Below, in pieces: positions 18,396-27,255 of a DNA stretch of 64,000 nucleotides. Position 1 is the stretch's first letter, and every line of letters starts with the position of its first letter. Source of the DNA: Paraflavitalea sp966211765 (lineage in GTDB: Bacteria; Bacteroidota; Bacteroidia; Chitinophagales; Chitinophagaceae); contig CBIHOV010000023.1 in assembly GCA_966211765.1 (NCBI GenBank), positions 75,859-139,858 of the forward strand, in the 5' to 3' direction. The position numbers and the translations under genes were made by a program. The notes beneath the pieces were generated by a model, which searched no databases, was not told where the DNA came from, and saw nothing but the letters and a program-made list of their open reading frames with translations.

Positions 18396-20819
18396 TCATT
18401 TTACGGGATCAAGAGTAGTATGCTCTGCTGTTACCTGCCTGACCTTTTCTTTTGAAAAATAAGCCGGGAAATATTCATCCCGCGCCCACATCTCCACCAG
18501 GTTTTTATACCACCGGCTTTCCGGATTGCCCGATTGCCCGGGCGCATTGATCATCAGGGTTTCGTCCCAATCACGGGTATCTGTTATATACCGGAAGCTG
18601 GCCCCATTACCCTGGTTATCCATATTGCCCGTAGCCCCTACCGTATGCCCGTAGCCTGCCCGTGGTTGCGGCCGTGTATTCAATTGTTGTTTATATGCTT
18701 CGTTCACCCATTCACTAAGCGGGTGAATGAATGTAATGTGCTTGTATTTCTCCTGCCCATACTGCCAGGTGGACAGTTGATCGCCCAATTGCTGCTTTAG
18801 TTTCACAATTGCACTATCAAAGGTTTGCTGTAGAAAATGATCCCTGCCCCTTGCCGGCTCTTTACCAAACTTTTCATCAGGATGCTGCAGCCATTCTATC
18901 AAACGGGTTGTTTGTATGGTCACTAATCCACTAACAGATGCAGGAACAAATAGCTGCTGTGCCTGCTGCATAAGTTCTCTTTCCCACTTATTGTAGATAG
19001 CTGCTCCAATGGAATTACGCCCCATAAAGAGATCCCATTGCAGCAATGCCTGCCTGGCTTGCTCGCCCAATGTATCCGCTACATGCAAATGTTCCAGTAA
19101 GGGAACCAATTCCCTGGCAGGCAATGAAACATAATCCGTTTGCAGCGCCTTCATTTTTTTCATATCCATGTTGGGCGCTGCTTTCAACACTTCTTCAATG
19201 CGCCTGGCACGATAAGCATCGGGCCAGGTAAACCCCATCGCTTCCGGGTATTTAAAATCTGGAGGAATAAGGTTTTCGTTCGCAGTAGCCCAGTAGCCTT
19301 TTGAAGCATTTGCCAGGTGAGGCCTTTCCTTCACCGGCAAATAACCAGCCCACTCATACCGGCCATCGCCGGGAACAGGTACCAGGCCACTAAAATTCTT
19401 CCGCACAGGTATAATACCAATCACCTGCCAGCCCGTATTGCCTTTTTTGTCGGCCCATATCATATTCAGCGAAGGGATACGACTATAACTGCAAGCCTCC
19501 CGGAACATATTCCAATCCCTTGCCTGATCCATCCGTAAAGATGAAAGATAAGGAGCCGCACCAGGTTCCAGCCAGGCAGCCCGCACAGCATAGGCCTTAT
19601 GATGCAGGGAATCAATATAGGTAACAGGGCCATGCTGGGTATACCGGAGCCTCACTATACGGGAAGCGGTTCCTTTTACGGGGATTGTTTCTGTGATCTC
19701 CTTCATGTCAACCCAATGCCCCTGATAACGGTATTGATTTGGCTTTTGAGGATTGATGTCATATACGTATAAGTCCTCTGCATCTGTCTGGTGCACAGTG
19801 ATGCCCCATGCGCCATGATCATTGTGCCCGATGGCCACGCCGGGAATAGCCGGCTCACCTCCTCCCATTACGTTCCAGCCCGGAGCAGAGAGATGAACAA
19901 TATACCGCAAGGAAGGAAGAGATATCTTGCGGTGTGGATCGCTGGCCAGCATGGGATAACCGCTGGCCGTTCTGCTACCGCTTATTACCCAGTTATTGCT
20001 CCCTTCCATTGCTGCGCCAGGGGTCATAGCCAGGTCCTTCCCACTGTTGATAACAGTATCATCAGGTAAGTGCATATTAGTACGGGCGGCGGTTACAATA
20101 TCAGCTGCTGTAAAAAGCACCTCTTTTTTAAAAGCATGGTACAGGGCAAGTATTTCTCTTGTTAAAAGTTCGCCACGAATAGTACTATCCATTTTCATGT
20201 CCGGATCGCCGGGATGCAACCACAACAATTCCTTTAATTTTTTTTCACCAATGCCAACAGTGGCTATACCATAGTCTAACTCTTCCGCTACATTCCCTAA
20301 AATGCCCTGGTGCCGGGAGATCACCACTTCGGGCGTCCAGGCGCCCGGCCGGATATGCAGCAACCGGAATTCAGCGGGTAGTTGTTCCGGATGTTTATTT
20401 GCTTCCTGAACATAGGCATTGATCCCTTCCGTAAAAGCAGTAATAATTGCTGCGCCCTGTGCATGATAGTGATTCAATTCCTTATTCATATCGCCCCGGA
20501 ATCTAAACAGGCGCGCGCTGATATCCCGTTGCAACTCACGTTCTCCCAATATGGCAGCCATCGTACCGGTGGCCTGCCTGCGCCATATTTCAAATTGGAA
20601 CAGCCGGTCCTTAGCGGCGCAATAACCCTGTGCAAAGAAAAGGTCATGCTGGTTGGCAGCATATATATGATTGACACCCCATTGGTCCCGCAATACTTCC
20701 ACCCGCGCGGACAATCCCTTTACCGATAAATGGTATTTATCCTGCGCAAAAAGAAGCTTACCGCAACAGATGATAAAAACAAACAACCAGCAAAGCCGGA
20801 AAAAGAATGAACGCTGCAT
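18396..20819 (-). CDS. Penicillin acylase family amidohydrolase
   Basis: An 807-residue secreted Ntn-hydrolase. A signal peptide (about 1-26) is followed by the alpha-subunit region (VEVLRDQWGVNHIYAANQHD, GYCAAKDRLFQFEIWRR), a spacer and the nucleophile Ser274 in EGSNNWVISG, exposed by autoproteolysis. Downstream landmarks include LASDPH, GVAIGHNDHGAWGIT and the late GHTVGATGNMDNQGNGASFRYI segment. Family members cleave amide bonds of acylated amines: beta-lactams, acyl-homoserine lactones or lipopeptides. Its place inside a PUL suggests an amide-bearing sugar or glycopeptide, which is inference. Gaps to neighbours are 11 and 15 bp. Confidence 0.92.
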   Translation of the reverse strand: MQRSFFFRLCWLFVFIICCGKLLFAQDKYHLSVKGLSARVEVLRDQWGVNHIYAANQHDLFFAQGYCAAKDRLFQFEIWRRQATGTMAAILGERELQRDISARLFRFRGDMNKELNHYHAQGAAIITAFTEGINAYVQEANKHPEQLPAEFRLLHIRPGAWTPEVVISRHQGILGNVAEELDYGIATVGIGEKKLKELLWLHPGDPDMKMDSTIRGELLTREILALYHAFKKEVLFTAADIVTAARTNMHLPDDTVINSGKDLAMTPGAAMEGSNNWVISGSRTASGYPMLASDPHRKISLPSLRYIVHLSAPGWNVMGGGEPAIPGVAIGHNDHGAWGITVHQTDAEDLYVYDINPQKPNQYRYQGHWVDMKEITETIPVKGTASRIVRLRYTQHGPVTYIDSLHHKAYAVRAAWLEPGAAPYLSSLRMDQARDWNMFREACSYSRIPSLNMIWADKKGNTGWQVIGIIPVRKNFSGLVPVPGDGRYEWAGYLPVKERPHLANASKGYWATANENLIPPDFKYPEAMGFTWPDAYRARRIEEVLKAAPNMDMKKMKALQTDYVSLPARELVPLLEHLHVADTLGEQARQALLQWDLFMGRNSIGAAIYNKWERELMQQAQQLFVPASVSGLVTIQTTRLIEWLQHPDEKFGKEPARGRDHFLQQTFDSAIVKLKQQLGDQLSTWQYGQEKYKHITFIHPLSEWVNEAYKQQLNTRPQPRAGYGHTVGATGNMDNQGNGASFRYITDTRDWDETLMINAPGQSGNPESRWYKNLVEMWARDEYFPAYFSKEKVRQVTAEHTTLDPVK

Positions 20820-20830
20820 AGGGAGTATTT

Positions 20831-22183
20831 TTAATGAGGCGCCATAAATACCTCTTCCATTTCTTCCAGCGACCTGCCTTTCGTTTCTTTCACCACCTTC
20901 CAGCTAAAGAAGAAATTGGCAGCGCTGAAAAGGGCAAAGATCCAGAACAATACGGCCGGCCCTGCTGTAGTTAGCAGCCAGGGCACAAACTGACCCACTG
21001 CCCATACAGCCACCCACAACATCAGCGTACAAAAGGCCACCGCCTTTACCCGCACTTCGGTAGGGAAGACCTCATTGATGATGATCCACGTGATAGGCCC
21101 AAGCGAAAACGCAAAACAGGCAATATAAAAAAGCATCAGCACCAATAGCAGCGGTGTTTTGGTATTACCCGTATAGAACAACAGGCCACACAATACCAGG
21201 GATAATACAATGCCAGCCAGTCCGGCTTTTAGCAATGACTTACGGCCATACCTATCTACCAGTCTGATGGCAATAAAAGTAGCCAGCACATTTACTCCTC
21301 CGATGATCACCTGCAACAGCAGGGCATTGCTGCTGTCGAATCCTGCTGCTTCAAAGATCGAAGGCCCATAATAGATGATCGCATTAATGCCGGAGAATTG
21401 TTGTAATACCGCCAGCACCACACCGATCAGCAAGGGAAGGCGAATGGCCGGCAACCACAGGGAACTGGATTTTCCGTTGGCCTTGAGTGCTGCATTCGTC
21501 ATCTCATACATTTCCTTTTCCACATCTTCCGGATCACGTATCACCTGCATCACCAGTGCTGCCTTATCGGCCTTGCCCCGGCTCATGAGCCAGCGCGGAC
21601 TTTCAGGTACTTTCGCCAGTAATACCAGGAACGCCAGGGATGGAAGCGCCATCACCAGAAACATGGGCCGCCATATCTCGGCCCGGCTAAACCATGCCAG
21701 GTCGATGCCGTCCAGCCAGGCATTGGAGGCATAGGCCAGCACAATACCCACTGTAATCGCCAGTTGATAATAGGCTACCATCTGTCCGCGACGGGCAGCT
21801 GGAGCAAACTCCGTAATATACATGGGCGATATCACCGAAGCCATGCCCACTCCTATACCACCAAGCATACGGCTTAGTACCAAAATAAAGACCGACGGCG
21901 CAAAGGCACAACCTACTGCCGACAGCAGGAACATCCAACCCGCCAGCAGGATCGTTTTCTTACGGCCGATACGGTCACTCAATATGCCGGTGATCAACAC
22001 CCCGATGATGCAACCGATCAATCCACTGCTCACCAACCAGCCTTCCATGGCCGTATCCAGGCTAAACTGTTGTTTCAACGGCGTAATGGCGCCGGAAATA
22101 ACAGCCGTATCAAACCCAAACAACAATCCGCCCATGGCAACGATCAGGCACACAACCTGCTGACGAAAGCCTGCTATACTCAT
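20831..22183 (-). CDS. Sugar porter (MFS) transporter
   Basis: A 450-residue membrane protein with twelve hydrophobic segments and the sugar-porter signatures: GGLLFGFDTAVISG in helix 1, DRIGRKKT after helix 2, PESPRWLMSRGK before the central loop, QQFSGINAIIYYGP in helix 7, and DRYGRKSLL after helix 8. It moves a monosaccharide, probably with protons, into the cytoplasm. I use the ATG at 22183 rather than the frame's upstream Met at 22228, because the later start avoids overlapping the isomerase gene and begins right before helix 1. The gap to the isomerase gene is 11 bp. Confidence 0.93.
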   Translation of the reverse strand: MSIAGFRQQVVCLIVAMGGLLFGFDTAVISGAITPLKQQFSLDTAMEGWLVSSGLIGCIIGVLITGILSDRIGRKKTILLAGWMFLLSAVGCAFAPSVFILVLSRMLGGIGVGMASVISPMYITEFAPAARRGQMVAYYQLAITVGIVLAYASNAWLDGIDLAWFSRAEIWRPMFLVMALPSLAFLVLLAKVPESPRWLMSRGKADKAALVMQVIRDPEDVEKEMYEMTNAALKANGKSSSLWLPAIRLPLLIGVVLAVLQQFSGINAIIYYGPSIFEAAGFDSSNALLLQVIIGGVNVLATFIAIRLVDRYGRKSLLKAGLAGIVLSLVLCGLLFYTGNTKTPLLLVLMLFYIACFAFSLGPITWIIINEVFPTEVRVKAVAFCTLMLWVAVWAVGQFVPWLLTTAGPAVLFWIFALFSAANFFFSWKVVKETKGRSLEEMEEVFMAPH

Positions 22184-22194
22184 GAATAAATAAT

Positions 22195-23961
22195 TTAGAC
22201 CCTTACAAAAGCTTTGATGGTAGCACACAACGAACCTTCACTGTCGCCATGTGGACGTATCGTATACTCCTTCACCTGTTGGGGAATGATGAATGTTTCT
22301 GCGTAATGAATAATAAAAGGGGCAAACGCGCGGGTAGGACTTTCAACGATCGCTTCCCTGCCTTCTACCAGGTTGAGCACGTTTACACTTCCCCCTGTAT
22401 AATGATGTACCGTCTTAGAAAACCAGTGGCGTCTTGTTTCAATGAACTCCCGCTCATGCAGGCCCGTTCTTTCTTCCTTCCAGCCATCGCCTTCTGCCAC
22501 CGTGGTCACCGTATTGATCAATTGTTGTTGCGTATAATCTGGCGTACGGGTCCAGTCGATCACTTCTTTGCCACGTTCAATATTAATAGGTCTTGGTTTC
22601 CCGTCCAGCCCCATACGTCCCCAGTCCCATAACTTGAACGTAAAAATGTAAGGCGTTGCACTGATCTCCAGTACCATGCCATTGCTACCGGAACAATGTA
22701 CCGTGCCGGCAGGGATCAGGAAATGGTCGTGCTTGTTCACCGGCCATTTAGCCGCATAAGCATCCGCATTGAAAACCGTTTCACCTTTATTGGCTTTTTG
22801 CAGGTCATTGATCATCGAGGCCGGATCAATACCGTCTTTCAGGCCCAGGTATACCACTGCACCGGGGGCAGCATCCAGCATATAATAACTTTCATCCTGG
22901 GTATAGTGCATGCCAAAATGTTCCTGTATATATTCCGTACCGGGATGCACTTGCAGGCTCAGGTTGCCGCCATCCATTGTATCCAGGAAATCAAACCGGA
23001 TCGGAAATTCATCGCCAAAGCGGGCTTGTACCACTTCTCCCAACAAGGGGCGTGAAGCCGCAAATACCAGGTTAATGGCAGGCGTTTCGAACAACATCCC
23101 ATTGAATTGAAACAGCAGACTATTCTCCTCCGGCACACCATCGAAAGCCCAGGCATAATTGGGAGCACTACGGTCCAGATCACATACCTCCTTCATCCAT
23201 TGACCACCCCAGGGACCGGGATCAAAAAAAGGTACCAGCCGGAACGGATGAGTAGTGAGGTGCTGGTACGCTTTATTCAGGGACGGGCCACTAACTATCT
23301 TGGGGCGATCTTTTACCGTAGTATCCACTACAAGGTCCCAGCGGGACATCAGCTTTTTCTTGTGCCGGTCACATACCCGCCAGTCAACAAAAAATGCCTG
23401 CTTGTATTGTAAGGATGTTTTTTGCTGCGCATTGTTCATACCAAGGTTACTCACCTCATTGTTTCGAAAGCGCAATTGTATTTCCCAGCGGGGCATGTCA
23501 AAATAAACAAGCAGGTCGGGTGCATCTGTTAGCAAAGAGGCCCCGGAGCCCAGTACATAAACCGTTCCCTCCTGTACTTGTTGGATGGCTGCCCGCGCCT
23601 GCTGTATTTGGGTTGGGTCAAAAAAATCGATCATCCGTAGCCGGGTGAGGTATCCAAACACCTCATCATCCGTTACATCCGGATATACCAATGCCTGTAC
23701 TGCATCAGGAGACAACAGGTAATCTTTTGTATAGAAAAAACTACCTTCCAGGTAATGGCTAAGCTGGCTCGCCAATTCCTCTTCCCGTACACCCTGGTAA
23801 CAATCCAGTACTACTATTTTCCTGCCTGGCATACTGCCGGCTTTTTCCCGGATCACCCGGCACACAGTTTCCCATCCCTCTCCCGTTATTGTATCCGCTT
23901 CATCGATCACTGTATAAGGAAACTTATCGTAATTCGGACGCAGGTGTTTATTATCTGCCAT
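22195..23961 (-). CDS. Class I mannose-6-phosphate isomerase with N-terminal kinase-like domain
   Basis: A 588-residue protein. The C-terminal part (from about residue 235) is a cupin-fold mannose-6-phosphate isomerase with GPWGGQWM, the zinc-site segments LSLQVHP (335-340) and DESYYMLDA (356-364), and HDHFLIPAGTVHCSG. It interconverts mannose-6-phosphate and fructose-6-phosphate. The first 230 residues are additional to the usual 300-400-residue enzyme. They look like a degenerate uridine-kinase-like fold (GRKIVVLDCYQG, GTVYVLGSGASLL, DLLVYFDMPRWEIQLRFR) but have no GxxxxGK[ST] P-loop. ATG at 23961 is chosen over a GTG at 23970 because an excellent ribosome binding site sits 8 nt upstream. 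The start overlaps the GH88 gene by 11 bp. Confidence 0.85.
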   Translation of the reverse strand: MADNKHLRPNYDKFPYTVIDEADTITGEGWETVCRVIREKAGSMPGRKIVVLDCYQGVREEELASQLSHYLEGSFFYTKDYLLSPDAVQALVYPDVTDDEVFGYLTRLRMIDFFDPTQIQQARAAIQQVQEGTVYVLGSGASLLTDAPDLLVYFDMPRWEIQLRFRNNEVSNLGMNNAQQKTSLQYKQAFFVDWRVCDRHKKKLMSRWDLVVDTTVKDRPKIVSGPSLNKAYQHLTTHPFRLVPFFDPGPWGGQWMKEVCDLDRSAPNYAWAFDGVPEENSLLFQFNGMLFETPAINLVFAASRPLLGEVVQARFGDEFPIRFDFLDTMDGGNLSLQVHPGTEYIQEHFGMHYTQDESYYMLDAAPGAVVYLGLKDGIDPASMINDLQKANKGETVFNADAYAAKWPVNKHDHFLIPAGTVHCSGSNGMVLEISATPYIFTFKLWDWGRMGLDGKPRPINIERGKEVIDWTRTPDYTQQQLINTVTTVAEGDGWKEERTGLHEREFIETRRHWFSKTVHHYTGGSVNVLNLVEGREAIVESPTRAFAPFIIHYAETFIIPQQVKEYTIRPHGDSEGSLCATIKAFVRV

Positions 23962-25237
23962 GACCCTCACCTCCTTTCAACGCAACAGGAAACAATTTTT
24001 CTCCTTTCAACAACAGCTTGTACCGATGCAATGCTTCCAGAAAATAATAATCGGCATACACCAGCGGCACATCAATTTCAGTCTGGTGCGGAATACTTCC
24101 CACACAATGTTTGATCAGGAAATTGCCATTGGTGCCTGGCTCCGAACGGTAGGCAGGACTGGCCAGCGACTTGATCATTTGAATGGCCGGTTCCCGGTAC
24201 CGCTTTCCTTCCCGCCCTGTATAGGTACTCAGCTCCAATAAAGCCGAAGCAGTAATAGCAGCGGCAGACGCATCGCGATAGTGACCGGTATCTTTGTTCG
24301 CATAGGAATTAACACCCGGCGTAAAACCTTTCTGTCCTATATTAAAATCCCAGTAAGGCACTTTGTCGGCCGGCAGGTTCTTATGGTTGATAAAAAAATC
24401 GGCCATACCCCGTGCAGCTTTGAGGTAACGTGCATCGCCCGTTTCCCGGTAGATCATCGTATATCCATAGATGGCCCAGGCCTGTCCCCGCGCCCAGGTG
24501 GAATTATCAGCCAGGCCTTGCGCTGTTTCCCGGCCTTCCACTGCACCTGTCTCTTTATTATAACATACCACATGATAGCTGCTATTGTCTTTCCTGAACT
24601 GGTTCTTCAGCGTATTATCCGCATGTGTCACTGCTATTTTATAGAACGAACTGTCACCGCTCACCCGCGTAGCGAAGAACAGCAACTCCAGGTTCATCAC
24701 ATTATCAATGATCACCGGGTATTGATACACTTTAGTGCCATGCCAGGAGCGGAAATTATTCCAGGATTTGATACAGCCTGTCTGGGGATCAAACCGCGTG
24801 CTCAGCGAACGGGCTGCCTGCACCAGGTCGTCTTTGTATTTTGGATTGCCCGTAAGCCGGTAAGCATTGCCAAAGCTGCAATACATCATAAAACCCAGGT
24901 CGTGGTGCTCGGTAAAGAACTTGAGCGGTTCCAGCCGCTCTGTCCAGCTGATGGCTTTTGCTTTCAGCGCCGTATCTGGTGAATAAGCATATACCTGCCA
25001 TAAGCTGCCGGGGAAAAACCCCGGCGTCCAGTCATACATATTCGTGGTCACCATACTGCCCGTCGTATTGATCGTTCGCGGAAAACCTTCTTTGTCCTTC
25101 ATCGCCTCCACCATATAGTCTACCTGCGCCCTGGCCAGGTCCATATGCCGGTTAATAAACACTTCTTCATCAGCTGGTGCGAATGCAGAAAGAAAGCAAG
25201 CCACACTCAACATACATACAAACAAAACTTTCTTCAT
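23951..25237 (-). CDS. GH88 unsaturated glucuronyl hydrolase
   Basis: A 428-residue alpha/alpha-barrel protein with a signal peptide (about 1-20). The two acids expected in GH88 are present: Asp113 in EHHDLGFM and Asp178 in VIIDNVMNLELL. Other landmarks are DWTPGFFPGSLW and STWARGQAWAIYGY. GH88 enzymes hydrate the 4,5-unsaturated uronic acid left at the non-reducing end by polysaccharide lyases, releasing a keto-uronate and the shortened oligosaccharide. It follows a lyase gene by 19 bp, which fits this sequential action in the periplasm. Distinction from GH105 rests on the spacing and context of the two Asp residues. Confidence 0.9.
   Translation of the reverse strand: MKKVLFVCMLSVACFLSAFAPADEEVFINRHMDLARAQVDYMVEAMKDKEGFPRTINTTGSMVTTNMYDWTPGFFPGSLWQVYAYSPDTALKAKAISWTERLEPLKFFTEHHDLGFMMYCSFGNAYRLTGNPKYKDDLVQAARSLSTRFDPQTGCIKSWNNFRSWHGTKVYQYPVIIDNVMNLELLFFATRVSGDSSFYKIAVTHADNTLKNQFRKDNSSYHVVCYNKETGAVEGRETAQGLADNSTWARGQAWAIYGYTMIYRETGDARYLKAARGMADFFINHKNLPADKVPYWDFNIGQKGFTPGVNSYANKDTGHYRDASAAAITASALLELSTYTGREGKRYREPAIQMIKSLASPAYRSEPGTNGNFLIKHCVGSIPHQTEIDVPLVYADYYFLEALHRYKLLLKGEKLFPVALKGGEGHGR
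23967..23977 (-). promoter_or_regulatory. Strong Shine-Dalgarno site deciding the isomerase start
   Basis: On the minus strand AAAGGAGGTGA lies with GGAGG 8 nt before the ATG at 23961, inside the last codons of the GH88 gene. Bacteroidota genes rarely carry so canonical a site. It fixes the start codon and suggests high independent translation of the isomerase. Confidence 0.8.
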
Positions 25238-25256
25238 CAGATAATCTTTAATGGTT

Positions 25257-27200
25257 TTAAGAAGCCTTCCTTACAACAAGGCGATGTTTGCCACGCGTTT
25301 GGTGGCCCGTCATCGTGAATACAAGCCGGTACACCAATGGCGGCCAGCTTTGCAACAACTTTTTATCATCGATCGTTATCGGCTCAATAGTTACTTTAAA
25401 CAACTTTGGGTCATAGCTCAGCTCCAGGCTATCACTCCCTGTATCCAGGCGAAGTATTCCTTCCTTCTTTTGCTCCACCCTGGCGCTCGTAATGAAATGA
25501 AGGGCGTTCCGTCCATCATTGGCCTGCAACCTGTAATCATCACCAATGGTGAATGAATGACCGCGTTGCAAAGTATAGGAGCGCAACCAGGTGGTTACTT
25601 TTGCTTCGGCCGGGTAAGCCCCCGCAATGTCGGCACTGAAGGATACAAGCGGTCCCGTATCCTTGAACTGCACAGCCCGGGCAGCGTATTGCTTTCCTGC
25701 TTGTTGCTCCACCCCGTTGATGAGAGGTACATTGTGGTAAGCAGAACGCATGGTCCAGATCGAGTACCGTTGCGGTCCGAAGGTTTGCCCTGTATAGGTG
25801 CCGCTGCCAACATCGATCAGCACAGGCCGGCCATTATAGAATAGCACACAGGTGCCCACATCGTTGTGGTTATGGCTTTCATCGTTGTGTCCGGCCAGTG
25901 CAGAGAAATAAAATCCCCTGGCGCTTCCGGCCTCATCGCGCGCTATGGCAATACCTGTGCCGCCCATCCAGCCTGAGGCCATCAAGGGTGCTTGCGCCGG
26001 CGATCCTATTATTTCGGTGGCCACAAATAAATTGCGCAATCCCCCATACATCGTCTCCACTGGTACCGTCTTTTGCCATTGCTGTTGTTGTGCGAGATAA
26101 GCGCCAAAAGCCATCAATTGACGGTCGCCCGTGGCCTTTCCGTACAGGTATACAATACCGGCATCCGTCGTCAGCCGCGCAGCGGCATCCGCATAATTCA
26201 GATAATAATTACTGTCGATATAGGCCTTGCCGATATACGAGCCAATATTCTTGATCAGGGGTTTGTCAAACAGGTCAATTCCGCCGCCGGTTGCCTGCTT
26301 TAATAAAGACAGGTAGTTGTACAACATGCCACCCGCATGCGACCAATAGGCAGGCCCTTCTTCACAGGCCCCGTCATCTTTGTAATAGTTGATAAATTGA
26401 TCTACACTGCGCATTGTTTTGTAAATGCCTGCCGCTCTTTGCGCAGCATCGTCTTCCACCAGCAGTATGCAGGTAAGCGCGTTAAAGTTGAGCCACACAT
26501 TCCAGTTATTCACCATCCGCTGCTTACCATCTAACGCCATCCACCAGAAATCGTTACGCGTATAATAAGGCTGAAGGATACGCCGGTTGATCTCCTGCTT
26601 CATCCTTTGCGCAATCAACGGACTGTAACGGTCAAAAGTAGATTTAAACAGGTGATAGGTCCAGGCCATCACATTGGAAGTGATCCCTGCACCCAGTTCA
26701 AAAACCGGTTCATTTACATCCGGCAATCCGGGCCCCTGGCGCTGCAAACCGATACTGGCCGAGATAGACCAGCTCGTGACTTCGCAAAGCGTCCATACCC
26801 CATTGATGATCTGTGGTATAAATCTTTCCTTGCCTTCCGCCAGCTCGGCGAAGACCAGTTTCTTAAGCGCCGTTACATTCATGTTGTAAATGTCTTCCAT
26901 GATGTAGCGGTTGCCCGTGCGCACAAATTCAAGATAAGACGTAGCAGGTACTACCTGCCATTTGTAGGTGAGCGCTGAATCTCCCTCACTGATCAGTTGT
27001 TGGCGGTACACGGCATTCAAAGATGCCCACCGGCCACGGTCGGCATAAGAAGGCCAGGCCTTCTCAACCTCCTGCAGGGTGAGCGAAGCCGCCAGCCAGG
27101 TACTGTCGTATTTACCTGTCAGCATGTTCCTTTCGGCCTGTCCGGAAACCCAGACAGGCGCGAGGAACGTTGCTATAATTAACACATAAGAAAGTCTCAT
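25257..27200 (-). CDS. Heparinase II/III-family polysaccharide lyase
   Basis: A 647-residue secreted protein with a signal peptide (about 1-21), an (alpha/alpha) toroid domain (about 30-380, with KQRMVNNWNVWLNFNAL at about 226-242) and a C-terminal beta-sandwich with the heparinase II/III hallmark SHNHNDVGTCVLFYNGRPVL, followed by RSAYHNVPLING. Such enzymes cleave uronic-acid-containing polysaccharides by beta-elimination, making the unsaturated ends on which GH88 acts. Which family (PL12, 15, 17, 21 or 33) cannot be decided by eye, so the substrate could be a glycosaminoglycan, alginate-like or a bacterial exopolysaccharide. It lies between susD (55-bp gap) and GH88. Confidence 0.88.
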   Translation of the reverse strand: MRLSYVLIIATFLAPVWVSGQAERNMLTGKYDSTWLAASLTLQEVEKAWPSYADRGRWASLNAVYRQQLISEGDSALTYKWQVVPATSYLEFVRTGNRYIMEDIYNMNVTALKKLVFAELAEGKERFIPQIINGVWTLCEVTSWSISASIGLQRQGPGLPDVNEPVFELGAGITSNVMAWTYHLFKSTFDRYSPLIAQRMKQEINRRILQPYYTRNDFWWMALDGKQRMVNNWNVWLNFNALTCILLVEDDAAQRAAGIYKTMRSVDQFINYYKDDGACEEGPAYWSHAGGMLYNYLSLLKQATGGGIDLFDKPLIKNIGSYIGKAYIDSNYYLNYADAAARLTTDAGIVYLYGKATGDRQLMAFGAYLAQQQQWQKTVPVETMYGGLRNLFVATEIIGSPAQAPLMASGWMGGTGIAIARDEAGSARGFYFSALAGHNDESHNHNDVGTCVLFYNGRPVLIDVGSGTYTGQTFGPQRYSIWTMRSAYHNVPLINGVEQQAGKQYAARAVQFKDTGPLVSFSADIAGAYPAEAKVTTWLRSYTLQRGHSFTIGDDYRLQANDGRNALHFITSARVEQKKEGILRLDTGSDSLELSYDPKLFKVTIEPITIDDKKLLQSWPPLVYRLVFTMTGHQTRGKHRLVVRKAS

Positions 27201-27255
27201 AGTGCAAAAATAAGTACCTGTACAAGGTAATCACTTGTACAGGTACCCAGGTCGA

